Shown here: one piece after another, positions 36,145-43,874 of the stretch
How the letters are laid out: the number at the start of each line of letters is the position of its first letter
Numbering within the stretch: position 1 is the stretch's first letter
From: Chloroflexota bacterium
GTDB lineage: Bacteria > Chloroflexota > Anaerolineae > VGOG01
Direction: 5' to 3'
Length of the DNA: 58,146 nt
NCBI GenBank assembly: GCA_030611885.1
Contig: JAUWOY010000014.1
Coordinates: 1-58,146, forward strand
The notes under the pieces: model-generated
Seen by the model: only the letters and a program-made list of their open reading frames with translations
What the model was told of the DNA's origin: nothing
Databases searched by the model: none
Position numbers and translations under genes: made by a program

Positions 36145-37268
36145 CCCTGATTTTAGGCATCGAGACATCGTGCGACGAGACGGCGGCAGCGGTGGTAGAG
36201 GACGGGCGGAGAATCCTCTCCAACGTCGTCTCCTCCCAGATAGACATTCATCGCCGCTATGGTGGCGTTTTCCCGGAGGTGGCTTCCCGCCAGCACGTCC
36301 TCTCCATCACCCCCGTTGTCGAAGAGGCTATGGCCGAGGCGGGGGTGTCCTGGGATGACCTGGAGGCCGTGGCTGTGACCTATGGGCCAGGTTTGGCGGG
36401 TTCCCTGCTAGTCGGCGTCAACGCCGCCAAAGGAATCGCCCTGGGCTGTGGGCTGCCCCTGTTGGGAATCAATCACATCGAGGCCCACATCTACGCCAAT
36501 TGGCTGCCCCCCCTTCCTCCCACCCAACCCTTCGACAAGCTCAGGACACCGCCTGGGGAGGGAAAGAGGGGAGGGCTCCTTCCTCCCCCCCAGGGTTGGG
36601 GGGGAAAGAGGGGGGGCGGGGAGGAGCCCAGCATCGTTTTCCCCGTGCTCTGCCTGGTGGTCTCCGGCGGCCACACAGAGTTGATCCTCATGAACGGCCA
36701 CGGCCAATATCAACGATTGGGCGGCACCCTCGACGACGCGGCTGGCGAGGCCTTCGACAAGGTGGGACGACTGCTGGGGCTGGAGTATCCTGGTGGGCCG
36801 GCCATCGAGCAGGCGGCCAAATACGGCGATTCCACCGCTTTCGATCTGCCCCGTGCCTGGCTGAGGGATAGCGCCGGGCGATCTCGGTACAATTTCAGCT
36901 TCAGCGGGCTTAAGACAGCGGTGCTGCGTATCGTGCAGAAGTACGAGCGTCAATTGCCCGTGGTTGACCTGGCTGCCAGTTTCCAGGTAGCGGTAGTGGA
37001 CGTGTTGGTGGAGAAGGCCAAACGAGCGGCTGAGGAACATCAGGCGGAACAGATCCTCCTGTCTGGAGGAGTAGCGGCCAACAAGCTGCTGCGCCAGGAG
37101 ATGGCCGAGAGGTCCGACCTGCCCGTTCTCTGTCCGCCGATATACCTGTGCACCGACAACGCGGCCATGGTCGCTGGCGCCGCTTACTTTCGCTACCAAG
37201 CCGGCCACCGCTCCGGCTGGGACCTGGACATGGTTCCGAATCTGAAGTTAACGAGCGATTCCTTTTGA
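36141..37268 (+). CDS. tsaD: tRNA N6-adenosine threonylcarbamoyltransferase
   Basis: 375 residues. Transfers the threonylcarbamoyl group to A37 of ANN-decoding tRNAs with TsaB/TsaE, not present here. Seen: [18 protein letters not shown] (start), the metal-binding HIEAH near 113, [13 protein letters not shown] near 172, GGPAIEQAA near 218 and [12 protein letters not shown] near 305. A proline/glycine-rich stretch of about 45 residues (121-166, [19 protein letters not shown] onward) sits between NWLPP and [13 protein letters not shown]; it is made of dispersed repeats and replaces a short family loop. Confidence 0.95.
   Translation: MTLILGIETSCDETAAAVVEDGRRILSNVVSSQIDIHRRYGGVFPEVASRQHVLSITPVVEEAMAEAGVSWDDLEAVAVTYGPGLAGSLLVGVNAAKGIALGCGLPLLGINHIEAHIYANWLPPLPPTQPFDKLRTPPGEGKRGGLLPPPQGWGGKRGGGEEPSIVFPVLCLVVSGGHTELILMNGHGQYQRLGGTLDDAAGEAFDKVGRLLGLEYPGGPAIEQAAKYGDSTAFDLPRAWLRDSAGRSRYNFSFSGLKTAVLRIVQKYERQLPVVDLAASFQVAVVDVLVEKAKRAAEEHQAEQILLSGGVAANKLLRQEMAERSDLPVLCPPIYLCTDNAAMVAGAAYFRYQAGHRSGWDLDMVPNLKLTSDSF
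36501..36625. repeat. Repeat cluster inside tsaD
   Basis: A CTTCGACAAGCTCAGGACA repeat (36528-36548) nested in C/G-rich palindromic stretches (CCCCCCTTCCTCCCACCC; CTCCCCCCCAGGGTTGGGGG; GGGAGGGAAAGAGGGGAGG), all in frame. Confidence 0.7.
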
Positions 37269-37403
37269 TAGCCGAAGGTCTCCCGACCGAGGCGAAAGGG
37301 TTTCCGATTTCCGATTTTCGATTGCCGCTTTCTAAATCGAAAATCGAGCGGCTCGGTCAGAGATATTCGCCCATCGCAGCGTTTGAGGTTTGAAGTTTAT
37401 AGT
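37269..37403. other. Intergenic palindromic/heptamer region between convergent tsaD and galK
   Basis: Contains CCGACCGAG...CGGCTCGGTC outer arms around CGATTTTCGATT / AATCGAAAATCG, plus GTTTGAA-type heptamers from about 37380. No gene; possibly a bidirectional terminator region. Confidence 0.5.
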
Positions 37404-38750
37404 TTAAAGTTTGGAAACCCCGTCCTCGGCTCGGCAGACGTAAATCTGAGGAACAATGCCTGTAGCCTCCTCGTAGACTGCCGCCACCTGGCCCCGAAAA
37501 TCCTCAATTGCCTCGTTGGCGACCAGGCTCACCGTGCAGCCGCCGAAGCCAGCCCCCGTCATGCGAGAGCCGTACACCCCATCTATCTTCCGCGCAGCCT
37601 CGGCCATGATGTCCAGCTCCGGACAACTGACCTCGTAATCGTCGCGCAAGCTGGCGTGGGATTCGTTCATCAACTGACCAAAAGCATCTAGATCGCCTGC
37701 TCGCAGAGCGGCTGCGCTTTTTAGAACCCGCTCGTTTTCGTAGATGATGTGGCGACAGCGCTGGCGCACCCTTTGAACTTTGAGCTTTGAACTTTGAGCT
37801 TTGAACTGGGCCACGGAGACATCGCGCAGGGCTTGCACTTGCGGCAGGTATCGCTGCAGAATGCGCACTCCCTCCCGGCACTCCCGTCGCCGGGTGTTGT
37901 ACTCCGAATCCACCAGTCCCCGCCGCTTCATGGTGTCGGCGACGACGACGGCTGCTTCGGGCGGGAGGGGAACTGGCTGGTAGTCGAGGCTGCGGCAATC
38001 AATGAGCAGGGCGTGATCGCGCTGGCCCAGAGCGGAGACGAACTGGTCCATGATGCCGCAGTTTATGCCTACGAACTCGTTCTCCGCCCGCTGGCAGAGG
38101 AGAGCCAGTTCCACTCGGCTCAGTTTGAAATCAGCCAGTACATGCCAGGTGTAGGCCGTGGACACCTCGACGGCGGCCGAGGAGCTGAGGCCCGAACCGA
38201 TGGGAACGTCGCCGACGACTACAGCGTTCAGACCAGGTAATCTGACGCCTCGTTCTTCCAGGAAGTAGGCCACCCCCCGCTGGTAGTTGCTCCAGGTTTT
38301 GGCCTGATCGCGTCCGATGTCGTCCAGGGAGAACATGACGCTCTCGCCGAAGTCCAGGGCGTGGATGACTACTTGCCGATCATCTCGTGGGGCCGCGGCA
38401 ATCAAAATGCTCCTGTCAATGGCCACTGGCAGCACGTAGCCATCGTTGTAGTCGGTGTGCTCCCCGATGAGATTCACCCGCCCAGGCGCTCGCACGACAG
38501 CGGCCGGCTCCCCACCGAAAATCTCCGCAAACCTCTGCCTAACGTTTGAGCTTTGAGCTTTGAACTTTGAATTTTGGCTCTTTGGGATTTCGCGGGGCCA
38601 CAGTGTCGGACTCCCCAACTTGTTGGGGGTGCGGTGCGGCAAACCCCAACAAGTTGGGGACTCCAGCCCGCTATTCACGCCAATTCCCAAAGACCCTGAA
38701 TTTTGAACTTTGAAGTTCGGATTCCTCATCCCTCGTTCCTCATCCCTCAT
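37404..38750 (-). CDS. galK: Galactokinase with repeat-built N-terminus
   Basis: GHMP kinase phosphorylating galactose at C1 (Leloir pathway). Seen: VRAPGRVNLIGEHTDYNDGY, GSGLSSSAAVEV, CGIMDQFVSALGQRDHALLI and GAGFGGCTVSLVA. Conserved sequence begins at about VRQRFAEIFGG (near 38540). Everything between there and the first ATG at 38750 is encoded by heptamer arrays and a 57-bp palindrome, and no ATG or GTG is seen directly before the conserved part, so the start is uncertain (38750, 38729 or an unusual codon). A second array (37771-37805) sits in the frame as AQFKAQSSKLKVQR. It overlaps the upstream gene stop by 11 nt. Confidence 0.88.
   Translation of the reverse strand: MRDEERGMRNPNFKVQNSGSLGIGVNSGLESPTCWGLPHRTPNKLGSPTLWPREIPKSQNSKFKAQSSNVRQRFAEIFGGEPAAVVRAPGRVNLIGEHTDYNDGYVLPVAIDRSILIAAAPRDDRQVVIHALDFGESVMFSLDDIGRDQAKTWSNYQRGVAYFLEERGVRLPGLNAVVVGDVPIGSGLSSSAAVEVSTAYTWHVLADFKLSRVELALLCQRAENEFVGINCGIMDQFVSALGQRDHALLIDCRSLDYQPVPLPPEAAVVVADTMKRRGLVDSEYNTRRRECREGVRILQRYLPQVQALRDVSVAQFKAQSSKLKVQRVRQRCRHIIYENERVLKSAAALRAGDLDAFGQLMNESHASLRDDYEVSCPELDIMAEAARKIDGVYGSRMTGAGFGGCTVSLVANEAIEDFRGQVAAVYEEATGIVPQIYVCRAEDGVSKL
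37771..37805 (+). repeat. CTTTGAA heptamer array inside galK
   Basis: Five 7-bp units alternating CTTTGAA and CTTTGAG. Confidence 0.8.
38544..38571 (+). repeat. CTTTGAG/CTTTGAA heptamer array at the galK 5' end
   Basis: Units GTTTGAG, CTTTGAG, CTTTGAA, CTTTGAA. Confidence 0.75.
38608..38664. repeat. 57-bp palindrome in the galK 5' region
   Basis: Arms GGACTCCCCAACTTGTTGGG and CCCAACAAGTTGGGGACTCC differ at one position; each arm is itself self-complementary (CCCCAAC-TT-GTTGGGG). Confidence 0.8.
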
Positions 38751-38757
38751 TCCTCAC
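38723..38757 (+). repeat. CCTCATC-type heptamer array
   Basis: Five 7-bp units of the form TCCTCAT/CCCTCGT, spanning the end of the 38740 gene and the first galK ATG. Confidence 0.7.
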
Positions 38758-40230
38758 TCTCCGCAGGGCCGAAACTACGTTTCTGGGAACCTGGCCGCCG
38801 CTGACCCGCTTCAGAAAGGCCAGGATCATCTCGATTTTGATGCCCTGCCGCAACCCACGAGCCAGAGAGTCCCGCGTTATGCGATACACGTAGGAATCTC
38901 CAGAGGACTGCCAGGCGGCGACCCTCTCCAGTTGAAAGCGGTCGTAGAGGCTGCCCCCGGACGGGGCGATGATGGTGAAGTCGGGCTGGACGACCATGAG
39001 CGACGGTGGCACTTCAGCAGGAATCTCGCCAGGCAATCCCAACAAGGCAGCCCCCCAGGGGGTGATCAGAAACGAACGAAGGTTGCCCTCGGCGTCGTAG
39101 CCCAGCGAGGTGGCCCCCAGCCAATAAAGCGGCTTGGTCACCAGGTGGACGATGAGGGCTCCCTCGACTTGGTCCCAATGCTCAAAGCCCGTCAGATACT
39201 GCCCGGTAGCCACTTCGCGGATGTACCAGGACGTGTAATCGCCGTCGGGGCGTTGAAAGTCGGGATCGCTCTCTTTGATGGCACTGGTAAAGGAAGCCAG
39301 GGAGAGCCACTGTTCGGGTGGGCACTCAGCGAGATGCTCCAAGATTTTCTTTCGCGCCAGCAGGGGGTCGTTGCGCCAGCCGGTGGGCTCGGAGCGCAAG
39401 GATTTGACTCGCCACAGTTCGTTCCAACCAGGGTCATCGCGCCACGCCTCTTGTAGAACCCGGAGTTGCTCCGCCCGTGGGGCCTGGAGCCAGCGCTTGG
39501 CCTCAGGAGGGTTGGGCTTCAGAAAGCCCTCGGACATGTGTGCCAATCCGAGCCGCTGGCAGAGGTGATGTAGGAAGGCCAGGCGCTCTGGTTCCTCTTC
39601 GTCCTCCTTGACCAGAAAGCGTTTGCTGACACCCTCTATATCGCGGCGAGCCAGGCCGCCGTCTTTGAAGGGCTTGACATCCTTGTTTTGAAGGTAGCTG
39701 AGAAAAGCACAAGTATCTTGGACCAGGGTCAGGTCGCCTTCGCGAATGACCGAAGGTGTGGGCGCGGCCTCTACGACGAAGGCTGGTGGTTTTTTCTCAA
39801 CTTCAGGCAAGAGGGGCAGCAAGTCTTGAGGTACGAAGATGAACTCGCTGGTTTGGCCTTCCACCTCATCGAAGGCCCTGTAGATGAGCCCTGAATACCA
39901 GAGCCCTTCGGCCGCGCTGACGGGGTTCTCCCAGGGGCGCTCGCGTTCCAGGCGGCCAGGCCCAAAGGCTCTGATCTCGCCGTGTTGGCGGACGAAGAGG
40001 TGGAGTTTGTTCCTGCCCCCCTCAGAAACCAAAGATTCCAGGGCTTCTCGCTCCTGAGGTTTTAACCTCTCTAAAATGTCGGCTATGGACTCAGGCTGAA
40101 CCAGCTTCTCAGCCAACTGCTCCACGACCTCGCGCTGGCGGTTGCTCGTCAGCTCGATCCCTCGCTTCTGGGCGATGGCCCTCAGCATAGCCATGTCGCA
40201 ATCTGTCAAGCATTGGCGCAGGTTTTTCAT
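38740..40230 (-). CDS. Helicase-associated-domain protein (XPB/Ssl2 N-terminal-like), no helicase motor
   Basis: 496 residues. The N-terminus looks like a SAP-type short domain (LRAIAQKRGIELTSNRQREVVEQL without gaps), and the C-terminal third (VVQPDFTIIAPSGGSLYDRF, LERVAAWQSSGDSYVYRIT, SLARGLRQGIKIEMILAFL) matches the helicase C3/XPB N-terminal family seen in many Chloroflexota and Actinobacteria as stand-alone genes. No Walker motifs are visible. Function unknown; a role in nucleic-acid handling is inference. No Shine-Dalgarno is clear (upstream GTGTAA). Promoter at 40280-40308 on the minus strand. Confidence 0.7.
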   Translation of the reverse strand: MKNLRQCLTDCDMAMLRAIAQKRGIELTSNRQREVVEQLAEKLVQPESIADILERLKPQEREALESLVSEGGRNKLHLFVRQHGEIRAFGPGRLERERPWENPVSAAEGLWYSGLIYRAFDEVEGQTSEFIFVPQDLLPLLPEVEKKPPAFVVEAAPTPSVIREGDLTLVQDTCAFLSYLQNKDVKPFKDGGLARRDIEGVSKRFLVKEDEEEPERLAFLHHLCQRLGLAHMSEGFLKPNPPEAKRWLQAPRAEQLRVLQEAWRDDPGWNELWRVKSLRSEPTGWRNDPLLARKKILEHLAECPPEQWLSLASFTSAIKESDPDFQRPDGDYTSWYIREVATGQYLTGFEHWDQVEGALIVHLVTKPLYWLGATSLGYDAEGNLRSFLITPWGAALLGLPGEIPAEVPPSLMVVQPDFTIIAPSGGSLYDRFQLERVAAWQSSGDSYVYRITRDSLARGLRQGIKIEMILAFLKRVSGGQVPRNVVSALRRVRNEG

Positions 40231-40279
40231 TTACACCTCAAACGCGCTTCAGTAGAAGTGGGAGGATTTCTTCGTCCCA

Positions 40280-40308
40280 ATTATACTCTTTTGTCGGTGT
40301 TGTGACAA
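40280..40308 (-). promoter_or_regulatory. Predicted promoter of the 40230 gene
   Basis: Minus strand TTGTCA (40303-40308), 17-bp spacer, TATAAT (40280-40285). Divergent from the rpsO promoter 9 bp away. Confidence 0.6.
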
Positions 40309-40316
40309 GCGGTTGT

Positions 40317-40345
40317 TTGCGTCCTTTAGCTAAATGTGCTATAAT
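40317..40345 (+). promoter_or_regulatory. Predicted rpsO promoter with extended -10
   Basis: TTGCGT (40317-40322), 17-bp spacer, TGCTATAAT with TATAAT at 40340-40345. The leader to GTG 40528 is about 175 nt and holds a nested repeat. Confidence 0.6.
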
Positions 40346-40362
40346 GTGTCATCGGAGCACAA

Positions 40363-40509
40363 CATCGGATTGAGAAAGGCTTGTCCTGAGCTTGTCGAAG
40401 GGAACGGATACTTCGACAGCCCTTCGACCAGTTCAGGACAAGGCTCAGCACAAGTGCTTTGACCAGCCTTTGACTCTCAAATCCGTTCAATTCTAAATTC
40501 GTTGTAGTC
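40363..40509. repeat. Nested repeat in the rpsO leader
   Basis: Ends CATCGGATTGAGAAAGG (40363-40379) and AATTCTAAATTCGTTGTAGT (40490-40509) match the reverse complement of the element at 52961-53026. Two oppositely oriented copies of the GTCCTGAGCTTGTCGAAGG repeat (40382-40402 and 40420-40440) are inserted in it and form a strong hairpin in the transcript. Confidence 0.7.
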
Positions 40510-40527
40510 TACCAAAAGGAGGCAAGT

Positions 40528-40797
40528 GTGGCTATATCAACGGCTGAGAAGACAACCATCATCCAGGAATATCACGTGCATCCCACAGACACCGGCTCAC
40601 CCGAGGTGCAGATCGCGCTGCTGACGAACAGGATCAATTACCTGATTGAGCACCTGAAGAACCACAAGCACGACGAGCACTCGCGGCGGGGACTGTTGAA
40701 GCTGGTCGGGCAGCGCAGGCGCCACCTGGCGTATCTGAATCGCAAGGACTCAGAACGCTATAGAAACATCATCGGGCGACTGGGTCTGCGGAAATAA
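40528..40797 (+). CDS. rpsO: 30S ribosomal protein S15
   Basis: 89 residues, full family length: [60 protein letters not shown] without gaps. Binds 16S rRNA in the platform. GTG start at 40528 with AAAAGGAGG six bases upstream. Followed by pnp, the common rpsO-pnp pairing. Confidence 0.98.
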   Translation: MAISTAEKTTIIQEYHVHPTDTGSPEVQIALLTNRINYLIEHLKNHKHDEHSRRGLLKLVGQRRRHLAYLNRKDSERYRNIIGRLGLRK

Positions 40798-40810
40798 CCC
40801 TATCGCAAAG

Positions 40811-40838
40811 ACGTGCTGCGCTCTATCGCGCAGCACGT
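40811..40838 (+). terminator. 11-bp perfect stem-loop after rpsO
   Basis: ACGTGCTGCGC (40811-40821) and GCGCAGCACGT (40828-40838) with a 6-nt loop. No T-tract, so an mRNA-processing or partial-termination hairpin is as likely as a classical terminator. Confidence 0.55.
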
Positions 40839-40890
40839 GAAGTAGCTCAAACAAATCTATGAGGTTGGGTGATGAGGTTTAGGAATTGGG

Positions 40891-40999
40891 GAGTGAATCA
40901 AATTAATGACCAATGAGCCAATGACCAAATCCCAAGACCATCTGGCGTCAAGAGATAATTTGGTCATTGGTAATTGGATCATTGGGATTTGATTTACTC
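40891..40999. repeat. ~40-bp-arm hairpin between rpsO and pnp
   Basis: Left arm GAGTGAATCAAATTAATGAC onward (40891-40930), right arm ending GATTTGATTTACTC (to 40999). Arms contain CCAATGACCAAAT / ATTTGGTCATTGG perfectly paired. In other bacteria a hairpin here is the target of pnp autoregulation; that role is inference. Confidence 0.65.
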
Positions 41000-41049
41000 C
41001 CCAGTCCCTGGCCTCTGAGCCTGGCCTCAGCCTGGAGGCAAATTCTAAA

Positions 41050-43242
41050 ATGACAAATCAATTCACTGCTGCTATTGGGGACCATCCCATTAGCATCGAG
41101 ACCGGCAAGCTGGCCGGCCAGGCGGGTGGTGCTGTCACCTTGCGTTGTGGCGATACCTTGCTCCTGGCTACGGCCACTATGTCGAAGGAACCCCGCGAAG
41201 GCACAGACTTCCTCCCTCTAACTGTAGACTACGAGGAAAGGCTCTACGCCGCAGGACGCATCCCCGGCAGTTTCTTCCGCCGCGAGGGACGCCCCCACGA
41301 GGCAGCCATCCTCATCTGCCGCCTCGCCGACCGCTCCATCCGCCCTCTCTTCCCCAAAGACCTGCGCAATAACATACAGGTTATCATCACCGCGCTGTCC
41401 CACGATCAGGAGCATCAGATGGACATCCTGGCCATAATCGGGGCCTCAGCGGCTCTCACCATTTCCAACATCCCCTTCATGGGGCCGGTGGGAGCGGCGC
41501 GAGTAGGGTATACTGATGGGCAGTTGGTTTTCAACCCCATCATCTCCCAGATGGAAGAGAGCAGCCTGGACTTGCGCCTGGCCGGCACGGCCGATGCCAT
41601 GATGATGTTGGAGGCTGGCGCCAACGAGGTGTCAGAGGAGCTGATACTGGAGGCCACTAAGGCCGGCCACGAGGCCATGCAACCCATCATCGCCCTCCTG
41701 GAGGAGATGCGCCATCAGGTGGGCAAGCCCAAGTCGGAGTACAAGTCCTTTGCCGTGAGCGAGGGATTACGCCAGATCGTCGCTGAGCGCCTGGGCGGGC
41801 GGATTAGGAAAGTCCTGGACCAGACCAGCGAGAAGGAGGAGCGCAAAAAGGCCCTGGACGCTCTGAAAAATGAACTCTTGGCTGAACTGGTAGATGAATA
41901 CCAGGAGAAGGACGTTAAGGAGGTCTTCCACGGCTTGATGAGGGACGAGGTGCGCAGGCAAATTCTCCACCAGGGAGTCCGCCCCGATGGGCGTGGCCCT
42001 GAAGATGTCCGGGCCATATCCTGCGAGGTCGGCCTCTCGCCGCGGGCCCACGGAACGGGGCTCTTCAACCGAGGCGAGACCCAGGTGCTGACCATCGCCA
42101 CCCTGGGCACCCCCAGGGAAGAGAAGCGCCTGGACGGCCTCTATCCCGAGGACTCCAAGCGCTTCATGCACCACTACAACTTCCCGCCCTACTCTACTGG
42201 GGAGGCCCGCTGGCTGCGTGGGCCAGGTCGAAGGGAAATCGGCCACGGAGCCCTTGCCGAGCGAGCCCTCTTGCCTATGATCCCTCCTGAGGACGAGTTC
42301 CCGTATACCATTCGCCTGGTTTCTGAGGCGCTCTCCTCCAACGGTTCCACTTCCATGGCCAGCGTCTGCGGTTCCACGCTGGCCCTGATGGACACCGGCG
42401 TGCCCATCAAACGCCCGGTGTCTGGCATAGCCATGGGCCTGGTCAAGGATGGGGACGAGTATCGCATCCTGACCGACATCCAGGGACTCGAGGATCACCT
42501 GGGGGACATGGATTTCAAGGTGGCTGGTACCAGGGAGGGCATCACGGCCTTGCAGATGGATATCAAGGTCAAGGGCATTAGCTACGAGATCATGGCTGAG
42601 GCCCTGGTGCAGGCCAAGGAAGCGCGCTTCTTCATCCTGGACAAGATGCTGGAGGTGCTTCCTGAGGCTAGGCCGGATATGTCACCCTACGCGCCGCGCA
42701 TCACCATCGTCAAGATTGATCCGGAGATGATCGGCGCTATCATAGGCCCTGGCGGCAAGATCATCCGCCGTATCCAGGAGGAGACGGGGGTCAAGATGGA
42801 TGTGGAGGACGACGGCAGCGTCTACATCGCCTCGACCGATGGTCCCAGCGCCCAGCGGGCTAAGGAAATGGTAGAAGCTCTGGTAGAGAGACCGGAGATA
42901 GGGAAGATTTACACCGGCAAAGTGGTACGCATTGAGGATTACGGAGCCTTCGTGGAGATACTGCCCGGCAAGGATGGCATGGTACACATTTCACAACTGG
43001 CGGATTACCGGGTGCCTAGTGTAAGGGACGTAGTTCGGATGGGCGACGAGATCATGGTCATGGTCATTGACATTGACCCGGCCGGCAAGATCAAGCTCTC
43101 CCGCCAGGCGGTGCTCGTGGGCTGGACGGCCGAGGAGGCCCGAGAGCGCGACCGCAAGCCCTCCGGTCGAACGGGGCGGCGCGATTCGCAGGGCTCAGGC
43201 GGCAGTGGGTCGCGCGATCGGCGCCCCCCCCGGCGTCGCTAG
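41050..43242 (+). CDS. pnp: Polyribonucleotide nucleotidyltransferase (PNPase)
   Basis: 730 residues, phosphorolytic 3'-5' RNase. Two RNase PH domains with the all-alpha linker, [20 protein letters not shown] near 77, [20 protein letters not shown] near 430, a KH domain with [20 protein letters not shown] near 560, and an S1 domain ([20 protein letters not shown]) near 622. The C-terminal tail is basic and disordered ([20 protein letters not shown]). The ribosome site before ATG 41050 (GGAGGCAAATTCTAAA) is rather distant. Confidence 0.97.
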   Translation: MTNQFTAAIGDHPISIETGKLAGQAGGAVTLRCGDTLLLATATMSKEPREGTDFLPLTVDYEERLYAAGRIPGSFFRREGRPHEAAILICRLADRSIRPLFPKDLRNNIQVIITALSHDQEHQMDILAIIGASAALTISNIPFMGPVGAARVGYTDGQLVFNPIISQMEESSLDLRLAGTADAMMMLEAGANEVSEELILEATKAGHEAMQPIIALLEEMRHQVGKPKSEYKSFAVSEGLRQIVAERLGGRIRKVLDQTSEKEERKKALDALKNELLAELVDEYQEKDVKEVFHGLMRDEVRRQILHQGVRPDGRGPEDVRAISCEVGLSPRAHGTGLFNRGETQVLTIATLGTPREEKRLDGLYPEDSKRFMHHYNFPPYSTGEARWLRGPGRREIGHGALAERALLPMIPPEDEFPYTIRLVSEALSSNGSTSMASVCGSTLALMDTGVPIKRPVSGIAMGLVKDGDEYRILTDIQGLEDHLGDMDFKVAGTREGITALQMDIKVKGISYEIMAEALVQAKEARFFILDKMLEVLPEARPDMSPYAPRITIVKIDPEMIGAIIGPGGKIIRRIQEETGVKMDVEDDGSVYIASTDGPSAQRAKEMVEALVERPEIGKIYTGKVVRIEDYGAFVEILPGKDGMVHISQLADYRVPSVRDVVRMGDEIMVMVIDIDPAGKIKLSRQAVLVGWTAEEARERDRKPSGRTGRRDSQGSGGSGSRDRRPPRRR

Positions 43243-43251
43243 CTTGTTGGA

Positions 43252-43300
43252 AGGTGGAGGTTGGAGGCTGGAGATTGGAAGTTGGAGGTTGGAAGTTGGA
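43252..43300 (+). repeat. NNTTGGA heptamer array at the lepB 5' end
   Basis: Seven 7-bp units: AGGTGGA, GGTTGGA, GGCTGGA, GATTGGA, AGTTGGA, GGTTGGA, AGTTGGA. Each unit resembles a Shine-Dalgarno with a possible TTG start. Confidence 0.8.
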
Positions 43301-43859
43301 GGAATTTCAGCGAGATACTGAAACTGGAAAACGTGAGTCGGTTCTTAGAATACTTTTGAGGTGGTTGAGTGAGGCTGTGGAAACGATCGTGCCCGCTATT
43401 CTCATCGCTCTCCTCATCAACCTCTTCCTGGCCCAGGCCACCCGAGTCTATGGCCAGAGCATGGAGCCCAACCTGCATACAGACCAGCGCCTGGTGGTGG
43501 AGAAGCTCTCTTATACCTTCCACGAGCCACAGCGGGGCGATATCGTCATCCTCCAGGTCCCTCAGGCTGGGTCAGGGCTGCTCATCAAGCGAGTCATCGG
43601 GCTGGCGGGCGAAAAAGTGGAGATCAAGGGCGCCAAGGTCTACATCAACGAGCAGCCTCTTGAAGAATCGTATATCTCTAATCAACCCCAGAGGGACATG
43701 AAGGCCACTGTTGTGCCGCCTGAGCACGTCTTCGTCCTGGGTGATAACCGGGGCTTCAGCAACGACTCTCGCTCCTTTGGCTCAGTACCTTTGGATAACA
43801 TCGTCGGCCGGGCCTGGTTGTCCTATTGGCCCCTCGATCAGGTAGGATTCCTGGAGTGA
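43254..43859 (+). CDS. lepB: Signal peptidase I, start uncertain
   Basis: Up to 201 residues. One N-terminal membrane span (AVETIVPAILIALLINLFLA), then box B GQSMEPNLHTDQRLVVEK with the catalytic Ser near 69, box D LIKRVIGLAGEKVEIK with the catalytic Lys near 111, and box E VLGDNRGFSNDSRSFG. It cleaves signal peptides at the outer face of the membrane. The first ~16 residues from GTG 43254 (EVGGWRLEVGGWKLEE) are encoded by the heptamer array; several GTG and TTG codons there are possible starts. The permease gene follows by 15 bp. Confidence 0.92.
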   Translation: MEVGGWRLEVGGWKLEEFQRDTETGKRESVLRILLRWLSEAVETIVPAILIALLINLFLAQATRVYGQSMEPNLHTDQRLVVEKLSYTFHEPQRGDIVILQVPQAGSGLLIKRVIGLAGEKVEIKGAKVYINEQPLEESYISNQPQRDMKATVVPPEHVFVLGDNRGFSNDSRSFGSVPLDNIVGRAWLSYWPLDQVGFLE

Positions 43860-43874
43860 ACACGAGGGCCCATC

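Noticed and set aside
37771-38757. Heptamer arrays considered as a CRISPR array
   Set aside because: Period is 7 bp with no spacers and no cas genes nearby; no CRISPR was seen anywhere in the window.
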